Source: Kineosporia babensis
Lineage (GTDB): Bacteria > Actinomycetota > Actinomycetes > Actinomycetales > Kineosporiaceae
Reading direction: 5' to 3'
Length of the DNA stretch: 64,000 nt
Assembly (NCBI RefSeq): GCF_021129305.1
Contig: NZ_JAJOMB010000012.1
Coordinates: 186,001 to 250,000, forward strand
Both the position numbers and the translations under genes were made by a program. Below, one piece after another: positions 16,379 through 24,667 of the stretch (positions within the stretch are counted from its first letter, which is position 1; the number at the start of each line of letters is the position of its first letter). The notes beneath the pieces are model-generated. The model had not been told where the DNA came from. It searched no databases and saw nothing but the letters and a program-made list of their open reading frames with translations.

Positions 16379-17568
16379 CGTACCCCCAAGCCCCCGCCGA
16401 CGTCCTCAAGTTCTACCGCGACCTACACGCCCACCCCGAACTGTCGGGCAACGAACACCGCACCCAAGCCGCAGTTCACAGCGCGTTGGCAACCACAGCG
16501 TCTCAAATCAGAAGCTGTGGCGGCACCGGACTGGAAGCCGTACTCCGCAACGGCCCCGGACCGGTCGTCGGCTTCCGCGCCGACATGGACGCCCTACCCC
16601 TGCAAGAAAACACCGGGCTCCCGTACGCCAGCACCAACGATGGAGTAATGCACGCCTGCGGGCACGACGTGCACACCGCATCGCTGGTCGGCGCAATGCG
16701 CTGGCTCGACAGCCACCGTGAGGCCTGGTCCGGAACCCTGGTCGGAATCTTCCAGCCCGCCGAGGAAACCGGCGCAGGGGCACTGGCCATGCTGGACGAC
16801 GGCCTGTTTGACACCACCGGCAGGCCCGACGTGATCCTGGGCCAGCACGTAACCAGCGCCCCGCTGGGCAAACTGCTGATCAAGCCAGGCTGGTTCCTGG
16901 CCGGCCAACGGGCCTGGCGCGTGAGCGTCACCGGCACCGGTGGGCACGCCAGCCGTCCCCACCTGGCCAACGAAGCCCTGCTCACCGCGGTCGCGATGGT
17001 GAACCGCCTGCAGACCGTGACTTCCCGGGAGATCGACCCGTTCCGGATGGCCGTGCTGACCGTGGCCACGTTCCACGCCGGCACCAAGGAGAACGTGATC
17101 CCGGCCGAAGCGGTGTTCACCGTATCGGCGCGGGCCTACGAACCCGAGGTGGCCGCCAAATTGGAGGCAGCCCTGCTCCGCATCCTGCACGGCGAAGCCG
17201 CAGCGGGCGGCGTCGAAGTAGACATACGGGAAATATCGCACCTCCCAGCCGTCTACAACGACCCGGCCGAGAACGCCCGGGCGGCCACGGCTCTGCACGA
17301 GGTGTTCGGCGAGCAGCCGGAAACGCCGGATCCGCTGCCCGCCAGTGACGATTTCAGCCGCTACGCCGAACGCCTCAAGGTGCCGAGCGTGATCTGGAAC
17401 TTCGGAGTGCACGACCCCGCGCTACCGCAGAACGCGGTGGCCCGTAACCACGATGCCCGCTTTGCCCCACACCCCACCGGAGCGGTCTCGGTGGGCCTGG
17501 CCGGTGCCATAGCAGTTCTGACCGCCCGGCTTCAAGACCGCGATCTGGATACAGAAAACCCGAACTGA
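16375..17568 (+). CDS. M20-family amidohydrolase/peptidase
   Basis: 397 residues from ATG 16375 (ATGA overlap). The M20D metal-binding motifs are complete: MHACGHDVHTASLVGAM, QPAEETGAGA, and the dimerisation-domain motif GTGGHASRPH. This family hydrolyses N-acyl-amino acids and amide conjugates (hippurate hydrolase and IAA-amino acid hydrolase are named examples). It is last in a four-gene operon with 4-bp overlaps, so it probably releases an amino acid or acid from an amide that the neighbouring enzymes process. There is no signal peptide; it is cytoplasmic. Confidence 0.9.
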   Translation: MTYPQAPADVLKFYRDLHAHPELSGNEHRTQAAVHSALATTASQIRSCGGTGLEAVLRNGPGPVVGFRADMDALPLQENTGLPYASTNDGVMHACGHDVHTASLVGAMRWLDSHREAWSGTLVGIFQPAEETGAGALAMLDDGLFDTTGRPDVILGQHVTSAPLGKLLIKPGWFLAGQRAWRVSVTGTGGHASRPHLANEALLTAVAMVNRLQTVTSREIDPFRMAVLTVATFHAGTKENVIPAEAVFTVSARAYEPEVAAKLEAALLRILHGEAAAGGVEVDIREISHLPAVYNDPAENARAATALHEVFGEQPETPDPLPASDDFSRYAERLKVPSVIWNFGVHDPALPQNAVARNHDARFAPHPTGAVSVGLAGAIAVLTARLQDRDLDTENPN

Positions 17569-17631
17569 CCCGCCAAATCGGCAGTAATGAAACCTCATTG
17601 AAACGCACGACGCCGATACGTGAAAAGACCG

Positions 17632-17644
17632 CTGGATACAACAT
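17632..17644. promoter_or_regulatory. Candidate GntR operator before the ABC importer operon
   Basis: CTGGATACAACAT, identical to 13618-13630, 36 bp before the start of the ATPase gene. Confidence 0.5.
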
Positions 17645-17680
17645 TCACGGCCCGACTCACTTCAGGACAGGACGCATCCC

Positions 17681-18484
17681 GTGACCGCTGAAACCAGCAC
17701 CAGCACAGCACCAGCCGACCGGGTCGACCTGCGCGACGTGTGCATCGTCCACGGCCGGGGCAGTTCCGCAGTGGTCGCGGTCGAGGGCGTCGACCTGACC
17801 GTGCGCCCGCGCGAGATCGTCTCGATCGTGGGCCATTCCGGCTGCGGCAAGTCCACCCTGCTGCGCGCCCTGGCCGGCCTGCTCCCGCACGCCTCGGTCC
17901 AGGGCAACCTCTCGATCCTCGGCCGCAGTCCCGAGCAGGCCCGTAAGTCCGGGCTGCTCAGCATGGTCTTCCAGGACCCGGTACTCGCGCCCTGGCGCAC
18001 GGTCGAGGGCAACATCCGCCTGCCGTTGCAGGTGGCCCGCGGCCGGGAACGCAAGCCCAGCAAGACGATCAGCGAGCAGCTCGAGGTGGTCGGCCTCGGC
18101 GGCTACGAGAAGCGTTACCCCAAGCAGCTGTCCGGCGGTCAGCGCCAGCGCGTATCACTGGCCCGGGCGCTGATGATGGAACCGCAGGTGCTGCTGATGG
18201 ACGAGCCGTTCGGGGCACTCGACGAGATCACCCGCGACGAGATGCACACCGAGCTGCTGCGGATCTGGGGCACCACCGACGCTTCCGTGGTGGTGGTGAC
18301 CCACTCCATCCCCGAGGCCGTGTTCCTGTCCGACCGGATCGTGGTGATGGCCGCCCATCCGGGCCGGATCGCCGACGTGGTCGAGGTGGACTTCCCCCGC
18401 CCCCGGGGCAACGACCTCAAGGACACTCCGGAATTCGCCCGGATCGCCCATCGCATCCGCACCGCGCTGGAGGAGAACCGGTGA
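17681..18484 (+). CDS. ABC transporter ATPase, nitrate/sulfonate/taurine type
   Basis: 267 residues from GTG 17681, preceded by AGGACAGGA. Walker A is GHSGCGKST, the Q-loop is VFQDPVLAPWRTVEGNI, the signature LSGGQRQRVSLARAL, Walker B VLLMDEPFGALDE and the H-loop VVVTHSIPEAV. The APWRTV Q-loop and EAVFLSDR tail are those of SsuB/TauB/NrtD-like ATPases. It energises the permease encoded directly downstream (4-bp GTGA overlap). Confidence 0.93.
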   Translation: MTAETSTSTAPADRVDLRDVCIVHGRGSSAVVAVEGVDLTVRPREIVSIVGHSGCGKSTLLRALAGLLPHASVQGNLSILGRSPEQARKSGLLSMVFQDPVLAPWRTVEGNIRLPLQVARGRERKPSKTISEQLEVVGLGGYEKRYPKQLSGGQRQRVSLARALMMEPQVLLMDEPFGALDEITRDEMHTELLRIWGTTDASVVVVTHSIPEAVFLSDRIVVMAAHPGRIADVVEVDFPRPRGNDLKDTPEFARIAHRIRTALEENR

Positions 18485-19311
18485 CCGCAAACGTGAGTAC
18501 CCCCGTCCACAAGCAGGTCAAGGCAGTCATCCCTCCGGAGAGCCGGGCCGGGCTGCTGCTGAAGACCTTTCGCTCGGCCCGGGCCTGGATCGTGCTGGCC
18601 CTGGCGGTGGCGATCTGGGAGGCCGCGGTCCGGATCCTGGACACCCCGAAATACGTTCTCCCCGCGCCCAGCGCCATGATCGTGGAGTTCCAGGAGAACT
18701 ACTCGCTCTTCCTGAACGGGCTGTGGGCCACCACCCGGATGTCCCTGTACGGGCTGGCCGCCGCGATCGTGATCGGGGTGGCCCTGGGCATCGCGATGGG
18801 CCGCAGCGCCCTGTTCGAGGAACTGGCCTTCCCGTTCCTGAACATCATCCGGGTGATGCCGACCATCGCGATCGCCCCCCTGCTGATCATCTGGTTCGGC
18901 CGCGGCGGGGTGCCGATCGTGATCTGTTCCTGCCTGATCGCCGTCTTCCCGATCATCGTCGACGTGGCCCACGGCCTCACCTCGGTCGACGAGGACCTGG
19001 TGAACATGATGAAACTGGCCAACGCGAGCGAACTGTCGATCCTGACCCAGATCCGGATCCCGAACTCGCTGCCCTACCTGTTCTCCTCGTTCCGGGTGGC
19101 CGCGCCGGGGGCCGTGGTCGGTGCCCTGCTCGGCGAGTACATCGGCTCCCGCGAGGGTCTGGGCTACCTGATCACGGTGTACAGCGCACAGCTCAACACC
19201 GCCGCCGTCTTCGTCCTCGCTCTGCTGTCCTGCCTGGTCGGTCTGGTCTTCTTCAACGTCTGCGTCTGGCTGGAGAAGATCGTCGTGCCGTGGAAGACCG
19301 TAGTGCGCTGA
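18481..19311 (+). CDS. ABC transporter permease, nitrate/sulfonate/taurine type
   Basis: 276 residues with about six membrane helices (AWIVLALAVAIWEAAV, LYGLAAAIVIGVALGIA, LLIIWFGRGGVPIVICSCLIAVFPIIVDV, APGAVVGALLGEYI, AAVFVLALLSCLVGLVFF). The EAA-type loop is LANASELSILTQIRIPNSLPYLFSSFR, the contact site for the ATPase. It starts at GTG 18481 overlapping the ATPase stop. Substrate specificity cannot be read from the permease. Confidence 0.92.
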   Translation: MTANVSTPVHKQVKAVIPPESRAGLLLKTFRSARAWIVLALAVAIWEAAVRILDTPKYVLPAPSAMIVEFQENYSLFLNGLWATTRMSLYGLAAAIVIGVALGIAMGRSALFEELAFPFLNIIRVMPTIAIAPLLIIWFGRGGVPIVICSCLIAVFPIIVDVAHGLTSVDEDLVNMMKLANASELSILTQIRIPNSLPYLFSSFRVAAPGAVVGALLGEYIGSREGLGYLITVYSAQLNTAAVFVLALLSCLVGLVFFNVCVWLEKIVVPWKTVVR

Positions 19312-19360
19312 GAAACCGGCTAAGTCGCGAAACCCCCACCCCCGCGAAAGGTCCCCCTCC

Positions 19361-20359
19361 ATGCACCGCAAAGCTTTTGCAGCACTAGGAATCAGCACTG
19401 CTCTCGCGCTCACCGCCTGTGGTTCCGGCAGCGGTGACGCCGGTTCCGTCGAAGGCGGCCTGACCCCGGTCAACATGGCTTTCGAATGGACGTGCGAGGG
19501 CACCTGGGCGCCCATCTACTCGGGTCTCGAGCAGGGCATCTTCGAGAAGAACGGGATCGAGCTCAGCTACGACCGGGGCCAGGGCGGCTCCGACACCGTA
19601 CCGCTGGTGGCCACCGGTGAGTTCGACGTGGCCGAGCTGTCGGCGCCCCCGGTGATCATCGGGGCCGGCGAGGAGCTGCCGATCACCGTGATCGGCGCGG
19701 CCTCCACGGTCGGCCCGGTGACCATCCTGGCCGATGCGTCGGTCAAGGAGCCGAAAGACCTTGAGGGCAAGTCGCTGGCGGTGCAGACCGACCAGTTCGA
19801 GGGCGGGGTGTGGAACGCCTTCGTCAAGGCCACCGGTCTGGACGAGAGCAAGGTCGAGGTGATTCCGTCGGACGACGCCACCACCACCGAGTTCCTGGAC
19901 GGCAAGATCGACGCGATGGTGATCTTCTACAACACCGCCTCGACCAAGGAGATCCTGGACACCCGGCCGGATCTCACCGTGATGCCGATGCAGGAGTACG
20001 TGCCCACCTACGGCCACACCATCGTCGCCAACAACCAGTGGCTGAACGAGAACGGCACCGCGGCCAAGGGATTCATGACGGCGTTCGCCGAGTCCACCAA
20101 GTGGGTCGCCGACAACCAGGCCGAGGCGCTGGCCACGCTGCAGGAGAACTGCGCCGAGGTCGCCCCGGAGGCCCTGGAGTTCAGCCTGGACGCCTACCTG
20201 GACAACTGGAAGGCCTCGGCCGACGGCTACGGCAGCTTCACCGAGCAGGGCCTCGCCGACACCCAGAAGGTCCTGGTGGACGCCGGGATGGCCGCCGAGG
20301 TGCCGGTCTCGGACTTCAGCAGCCTGGACTACCAGCCGGACTCGCCCGTCCTGCCTTGA
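19361..20359 (+). CDS. ABC transporter substrate-binding lipoprotein (NMT1/SsuA-like)
   Basis: 332 residues. The N-terminus MHRKAFAALGISTALALTACGSGSGDAG is a lipoprotein signal with lipobox LTAC. The mature part (VNMAFEWTCEGTWAPIYSGLEQGIFEKNGIELSYDRGQGG) is a type-II periplasmic-binding fold of the NMT1/THI5/SsuA group, with the hinge motif DVAELSAPPVIIGAGEELPITVIGAAS. Such proteins bind sulfonates, nitrate, pyrimidine precursors or aromatic acids. It would deliver the substrate for the neighbouring catabolic enzymes. A strong hairpin follows the stop. Confidence 0.9.
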   Translation: MHRKAFAALGISTALALTACGSGSGDAGSVEGGLTPVNMAFEWTCEGTWAPIYSGLEQGIFEKNGIELSYDRGQGGSDTVPLVATGEFDVAELSAPPVIIGAGEELPITVIGAASTVGPVTILADASVKEPKDLEGKSLAVQTDQFEGGVWNAFVKATGLDESKVEVIPSDDATTTEFLDGKIDAMVIFYNTASTKEILDTRPDLTVMPMQEYVPTYGHTIVANNQWLNENGTAAKGFMTAFAESTKWVADNQAEALATLQENCAEVAPEALEFSLDAYLDNWKASADGYGSFTEQGLADTQKVLVDAGMAAEVPVSDFSSLDYQPDSPVLP

Positions 20360-20366
20360 TTTTCCT

Positions 20367-20396
20367 GGGGAGCCGGCCCGCTGGGGCCGGCTCCCC
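20367..20396 (+). terminator. Hairpin after the substrate-binding protein gene
   Basis: A 12-bp perfect stem (GGGGAGCCGGCC with GGCCGGCTCCCC) and 6-nt loop, without a U-tract, between the importer and the Rieske gene. It may stabilise the upstream message or partly terminate it. Confidence 0.65.
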
Positions 20397-20426
20397 ACCA
20401 GCACAGCCTGATTGAGGAGTAACAGC

Positions 20427-21662
20427 ATGGCCAAGCGACCGCTCAGCGCCAGAGCCCTGGAGGCGGCGCGTCGGGTACTCGCCGACGTCGAGGGGTGCAC
20501 CGACCCGGTGGCCACCGCCCGGCTGCTGCCCCCGGAGGTCTACACCGGGCAGGACTTCTGGGAGTTCGAGAAGGAGGCGATCTTCGGCCGGGAGTGGCTG
20601 TGCATCGGGCACGTCAACGAGATCCCCGAGCCGGGTGACCAGCTCCCGCTGACCATCCTGGACGAGCCGATCGTGATGCTGCGCGACCAGGCCGGCGACG
20701 TGCGGGTGATGTCGGCGGTCTGCCAGCACCGCGGTCAGCCGCTGTTCGGCGGCCTGGCCGGCGAGGGCCGGGACATGGCTTCGCCCTGCCTGAACGGCAA
20801 GGTGATGAAGTGCCCTTACCACAACTGGACTTTCGACCTCGAGGGCCGGCTGGCCGCGGCGCCCTCGATGACCGAGACGGTGCCGGTGAGCCGGCTGCGT
20901 GAGAGCATCCGGCTGCCGCAGATCCGGCACGAGATCTTCCACGGCATGGTCTTCATCAACTTCGACGACACCGCCGAGCCGCTGGGCCTGGGGGTCGGCC
21001 GGATCGACGAGGAGCTGTCCACCTTCGGCCTGGACGAGCTGGTCCCGATGCCGGCGTTCGTGTTCGAGAACCAGCAGTGGAACTGGAAGATCCACCACGA
21101 CAACGCTCTTGAGCCCTACCACACCAGCTACGTCCACCGCGGGGTGCACGAGGCGGCCCCGGCCAAGAACGCCCGCTTCTACCCCTTCCAGCCCGGCGAC
21201 AACCAGGTCATGCACCCCACCTACCTGGTGGACGAGAACGCCGGCCTGGCCAGCACCGACGGCAAGCGCACCACCGCGATCATCCCCGGCCTGACCGACG
21301 AGCAGCGCAAGCGCGTCATGTTCGCCTCGATCCCGCCGATGCTGTTCTCGATCCTGCAGCCGACCTTCGTGCAGCTGGCCTTCATCTACCCCAAGGGCCC
21401 GGGCGCCTTCGACCTGCGCCGGGTCAACCTCTACCCGAAGTCGGCGGTCGAGGAACCCGGATTCCACCAGGCCTACGAGAAGTTCATGGAACGCAAGGCA
21501 CTGGCCATCCACCAGGACGCGGTCACCACCGCGGCGCTGCAGCAGGGCCTGGGCTCCCGGTTCGCCCCGCGCGGGCCGCTGTCCTGGATGGAGTCCAACA
21601 TTCCCCAGCTCAATCAGTGGCTGATCGAGCGTTACCAGAAGGCGGTCACCGTCGATGTCTGA
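20427..21662 (+). CDS. Rieske non-haem iron oxygenase, alpha subunit
   Basis: 411 residues from ATG 20427, with GAGGAG 8 bp upstream. The Rieske [2Fe-2S] ligands are Cys99/His101 (VCQHRG) and Cys129/His132 (CPYHNWTFD). The 27-residue spacing between His101 and Cys129 is about 10 more than the common form. The mononuclear iron site is seen in HHDNALEPYHTSYVHRGVHE (the two His of EPYHTSYVH). It would hydroxylate an aromatic ring or demethylate an amine or ether, using electrons from a ferredoxin/reductase that is not encoded in this window. It overlaps the NTF2-like gene by 8 bp. Confidence 0.92.
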   Translation: MAKRPLSARALEAARRVLADVEGCTDPVATARLLPPEVYTGQDFWEFEKEAIFGREWLCIGHVNEIPEPGDQLPLTILDEPIVMLRDQAGDVRVMSAVCQHRGQPLFGGLAGEGRDMASPCLNGKVMKCPYHNWTFDLEGRLAAAPSMTETVPVSRLRESIRLPQIRHEIFHGMVFINFDDTAEPLGLGVGRIDEELSTFGLDELVPMPAFVFENQQWNWKIHHDNALEPYHTSYVHRGVHEAAPAKNARFYPFQPGDNQVMHPTYLVDENAGLASTDGKRTTAIIPGLTDEQRKRVMFASIPPMLFSILQPTFVQLAFIYPKGPGAFDLRRVNLYPKSAVEEPGFHQAYEKFMERKALAIHQDAVTTAALQQGLGSRFAPRGPLSWMESNIPQLNQWLIERYQKAVTVDV

Positions 21663-22146
21663 TCTTGAAGCGGTGCTGGCCCGGCTGGACGCGCTGGAGT
21701 CCCGGGAGGCCTGTCTGGGCCTGATGACCTCGTACATGGCCGCCACCGACGCCGAGTCGGGCAAGGGCGAGAAGGTCGCGGCGCTGTTCACCGAGGACGG
21801 GCAGTGGGAGTCGATCGGCCCGAACGGCAATCCGGGCTGGGCCGCCCAGGGCCACCAGGCGCTGATCACCAAGTTCGACCGCAACGTCGAGCGGATGCCG
21901 TTCTCCGCGCACTTCGTCACCAACTCCGCGGTCGAGGTCACCGGGGACACCGCGACCGGCCAGTTCATGTACTTCCAGGCCTGCACCTACCGCGGCGGCG
22001 AGCCGCTGTGGATCGCCGGCAAGTACTTCAACGACTTCCGCCGCGTCGACGGCAAGTGGCTGCTCTCGTACATGCGCGTCCACAACTTTTTCACGACCCC
22101 CTTCGACCAGGGCTGGGTCAAGGTTCCGCACATGAAGACCCCCTAA
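21655..22146 (+). CDS. SnoaL/NTF2-like protein, probable partner of the Rieske enzyme
   Basis: 163 residues. The helix SDLEAVLARLDALESREACLGLMTSYMAATDAESGKGEKVAALFTEDG and the beta-sheet WLLSYMRVHNFFTTP are of the cone-shaped NTF2/SnoaL fold, which also includes small (beta) subunits of ring-hydroxylating oxygenases. The start lies inside the end of the Rieske gene (8-bp overlap), which argues for translational coupling and a complex. It may instead be a separate isomerase or hydratase. Confidence 0.8.
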   Translation: MSDLEAVLARLDALESREACLGLMTSYMAATDAESGKGEKVAALFTEDGQWESIGPNGNPGWAAQGHQALITKFDRNVERMPFSAHFVTNSAVEVTGDTATGQFMYFQACTYRGGEPLWIAGKYFNDFRRVDGKWLLSYMRVHNFFTTPFDQGWVKVPHMKTP

Positions 22147-22167
22147 TCGTCAGCAAGGAGTTTTTCG

Positions 22168-22482
22168 ATGAAGACCTACCGTCACCAGGTGCTGCGCAAC
22201 CTGAAGTTCGGCACTCTGCCCACCTTCATGGCGGCCCAGCGCAAGAAGAACGAGCTCCTGGTGGAGAACGGCCTTACCCCGTACGCGGTCTACGCCCCGG
22301 CGTTCGGCGGACTGCACCACATGGTGCTGGAGGCGTCGTTCGAGTCGATGGCTGCCTTCGAGGCCGAGCACCTGGCCACCAAGAAGATCAAGGGGATGGC
22401 CGGCCTGAACGCGGAGCAGCTGGAGTGCACCATCCCCGGCACCGCCCAGGACAACCTGCAGCGGCTGGGCCTGGAGGCGTGA
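22168..22482 (+). CDS. Small conserved protein, possibly ferredoxin-like alpha/beta-barrel (NIPSNAP-like)
   Basis: 104 residues (MKTYRHQVLRNLKFGTLPTFMAAQRKKNELLVENGLTPYAV...), with AAGGAG before ATG 22168. The pattern of a strand, a long helix, strands with aromatic residues and a second helix (FESMAAFEAEHLATKKIKG) resembles dimeric alpha-beta barrel proteins such as NIPSNAP. I do not recognise the exact family. It is in the same operon as the Rieske gene, so a role in the same pathway is likely; the function is unknown. Confidence 0.65.
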   Translation: MKTYRHQVLRNLKFGTLPTFMAAQRKKNELLVENGLTPYAVYAPAFGGLHHMVLEASFESMAAFEAEHLATKKIKGMAGLNAEQLECTIPGTAQDNLQRLGLEA

Positions 22483-23195
22483 TTCAGGACCTCCTGGACG
22501 AGGACGACCACGACCACGACGAGGCGTACGACCGGCACAGCGTTCCCGGGCGGGGCGCCACGCTTACGGAGCAGAGCTGGTACTCCTGGCACGCGCCGTA
22601 CGACGACCTGGAGTCGGAGCAGACCGATCGGCTGGCCGTGGTGCAGGAACGGCTGGTGGAGTATCTGGATGCCGCGCCGGCCGGATCGCTGCGTTCGCTG
22701 AGTCTGTGCTCTGGTCAGTCCCGCGACCTCCTGCCGATCCTGGTCTCTCACCCCCGCGGGGGCGATGTACGGGCGACCATGATCGAGCTGGACCCGCTGA
22801 ACGCCTCCTTCCTGCACGGTGCGCTGGGCTCTACACGGCTGGAAACAGTAGACGTCGTGGTCGCCGACGCGGGGGAGAGCGGCTCGTACGTGGGGGCGGT
22901 TCCGGCGGACCTGGTGTTGCTGTGTGGGGTACTGGCCAACATCGAACTGGGAGACGCGTTCGCTCTCGTGGACGCGTTGCCGACCCTTTGCGCGGCGGGC
23001 GCCACGGTGGTGTGGAGCACCTACGGAGACTCGCTTGCGGACGTAGATGCTGTCCTCGCGCGGTTCGGTACCGGTTCGTTCGAGCCGGTTTCGCTGCACC
23101 GTGAGCCCGGTGGTTCGTATGTGGTTGGTGTGCACCGGTTCATCGGTGAACCCCAGCCGCTGCAGGCCGGGCGGCGGCTCTTCGCGTTTCGTTAG
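22479..23195 (+). CDS. SAM-dependent methyltransferase-like protein
   Basis: 238 residues from GTG 22479, overlapping the previous stop (GTGA). It has an acidic, His/Asp-rich N-terminus (LLDEDDHDHDEAYDRH), then RSLSLCSGQSRDLLPIL as a degenerate SAM-binding motif I. MIELDPLN is the acidic end of strand 2, DVVVADAGE motif II and ADLVLLCGVLANIE motif III. This resembles class I methyltransferase-fold proteins in actinobacteria. What it methylates is unknown, and it could be a passenger of the operon. Followed by a terminator. Confidence 0.72.
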   Translation: MIQDLLDEDDHDHDEAYDRHSVPGRGATLTEQSWYSWHAPYDDLESEQTDRLAVVQERLVEYLDAAPAGSLRSLSLCSGQSRDLLPILVSHPRGGDVRATMIELDPLNASFLHGALGSTRLETVDVVVADAGESGSYVGAVPADLVLLCGVLANIELGDAFALVDALPTLCAAGATVVWSTYGDSLADVDAVLARFGTGSFEPVSLHREPGGSYVVGVHRFIGEPQPLQAGRRLFAFR

Positions 23196-23203
23196 GTTGG
23201 GCG

Positions 23204-23230
23204 GCCCGGCTCCCGAGTGGGGGGCCGGGC
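23204..23230 (+). terminator. Terminator of the Rieske operon
   Basis: GCCCGGC/GCCGGGC stem, extended by CCC/GGG, followed by TTTCCTGCTTTT. Confidence 0.75.
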
Positions 23231-23321
23231 TTTCCTGCTTTTGGACGCTGTAACCGCACCTTGGTTTAATTCCCGGTCAAATCGCGCCCTTCGGGCAACT
23301 TCTTGCCCCCGGTCGGCAACT

Positions 23322-23339
23322 GGACAGGCGTACCTGTCC
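23322..23339. promoter_or_regulatory. 18-bp inverted repeat upstream of the first GH12 gene
   Basis: GGACAGG-CGTA-CCTGTCC, 51 bp before ATG 23391. A plausible operator for a dimeric regulator. It does not match the TGGGAGCGCTCCCA box of CebR/CelR. Confidence 0.45.
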
Positions 23340-23390
23340 GATCGTGGCGCCCTCTGCCGCGTGCCCTGACACGGGAAGAAGAGTTCCTTC

Positions 23391-24569
23391 ATGAAAGCTC
23401 GACTCATCGCAGCCGCCTCCGCCGTCGCCGTAGCGGCCGGCGTGACCGGCGGCATCGTGCTGTCCAGCCCGGCCTCGGCGGTCAACACCACGATGTGCGG
23501 CCAGTACGAGAGCGCCAAGGTGCAGGGCGGTGACTACATCGTCCAGAACAACGTCTGGGGTACCTCGGCCACCCAGTGCATCGACACCACCGAGGACGGG
23601 TTCACCATCACCCAGCAGGACGGGGTGAACTCCGGCGGCGCCCCGACCGCCTACCCCTCGTTCGTCTGGGGCTGCCACTACAACAACTGCACGAACGACT
23701 TCGCGCCGATCAAGGCCTCCTCCAGCGAGTTCGACACGATCGGCTCCAAGGCCACGATGAAGTACAACGGCGGGGGTGTCTGGAACGCCGCGTACGACGT
23801 CTGGTTCGACCCGACCGCGCGTAAGGACGGGCAGAACACCGGCGCCGAGCTGATGGTCTGGCTGAACAAGTCCGGCGGGGCGCAGCCGGTCGGCTCCAAG
23901 GTGGGCACGGTCACCACGGCCGGCGGCAGCTGGGACGTCTGGTACGGCAACAGCGGCTGGAACGTCATCTCCTACGTCCGCACCACGGCCGCGACCTCGA
24001 TCGACTTCAAGGTCAGCGACTTCTACGACGACGCCGTGCAGCGCGGGTACGCCCAGGACTCCTGGTACATGACCAGCATCCAGGCCGGCTTCGAGCCCTG
24101 GAGCGGTGGAAAGGGCCTGGCCCTGTCCGGTTTCGAGGTCACCAAGAACGGCACCGGCGGTGGCACCACCCCCACCCCGCCGGCCACCGACGAGCCGGTG
24201 ATCCCGCCGACCACTGAGCCGACCACCCCGCCGACCACTGAACCGAGCAACCCGGGCACGGGTACGGGTGCGGCCAAGTGCAACGCCACCTACAAGGTCA
24301 CCCAGACCTGGGGCGGCGGCTTCATCGGCGAGGTCACGGTGAAGAACACCGGCGGCAGCGCCACCAAGAACTGGAAGGTGGACTGGACCTGGCCGGCCGG
24401 CCAGAAGGTGGTCTCCAGCTGGAACGCCTCCGCGGCCCAGACCGGCACCAAGGTCAGCGCCGGCAACCTGAGCTACAACGCGGCCGTGGCCTCCGGCGCC
24501 GGCACCCAGTTCGGGATGCAGGTCGAGGGTGCCTCTGCCGAGCCGAAGCTCACCTGCAGCGCGGCCTGA
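23391..24569 (+). CDS. Secreted GH12 endoglucanase/xyloglucanase-like protein with CBM2
   Basis: 392 residues. A Sec signal peptide (about 1-30, cleavage near ASA/VNTT) leads to a GH12 domain (about 31-260), with a nucleophile-type Glu in TGAELMVWLN and an acid/base Glu in QAGFEPWSGG. A Thr/Pro linker (about 262-295) follows, then a family-2 carbohydrate-binding module (CNATYKVTQTWGGGFIGEVTV ... LTCSAA). The enzyme should cut beta-1,4-glucan or xyloglucan outside the cell. A ribosome-binding site (GGAAGAAGAG) precedes ATG 23391. It is paralogous to the next gene. Confidence 0.9.
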   Translation: MKARLIAAASAVAVAAGVTGGIVLSSPASAVNTTMCGQYESAKVQGGDYIVQNNVWGTSATQCIDTTEDGFTITQQDGVNSGGAPTAYPSFVWGCHYNNCTNDFAPIKASSSEFDTIGSKATMKYNGGGVWNAAYDVWFDPTARKDGQNTGAELMVWLNKSGGAQPVGSKVGTVTTAGGSWDVWYGNSGWNVISYVRTTAATSIDFKVSDFYDDAVQRGYAQDSWYMTSIQAGFEPWSGGKGLALSGFEVTKNGTGGGTTPTPPATDEPVIPPTTEPTTPPTTEPSNPGTGTGAAKCNATYKVTQTWGGGFIGEVTVKNTGGSATKNWKVDWTWPAGQKVVSSWNASAAQTGTKVSAGNLSYNAAVASGAGTQFGMQVEGASAEPKLTCSAA

Positions 24570-24611
24570 GCCATCAAATGACGGTCTTGCAGACTTCTTT
24601 CGTCTGACCGC

Positions 24612-24649
24612 CGAGACTTCCGGTGTTCCGGTGAGCACCGGAAGTCTCG
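24612..24649 (+). terminator. 14-bp perfect hairpin between the two GH12 genes
   Basis: CGAGACTTCCGGTG pairs with CACCGGAAGTCTCG around a 10-nt loop. No U-tract; it ends 18 bp before the next start codon, so it could also regulate translation. Confidence 0.6.
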
Positions 24650-24667
24650 ACATGGGGGGACGAAAAC

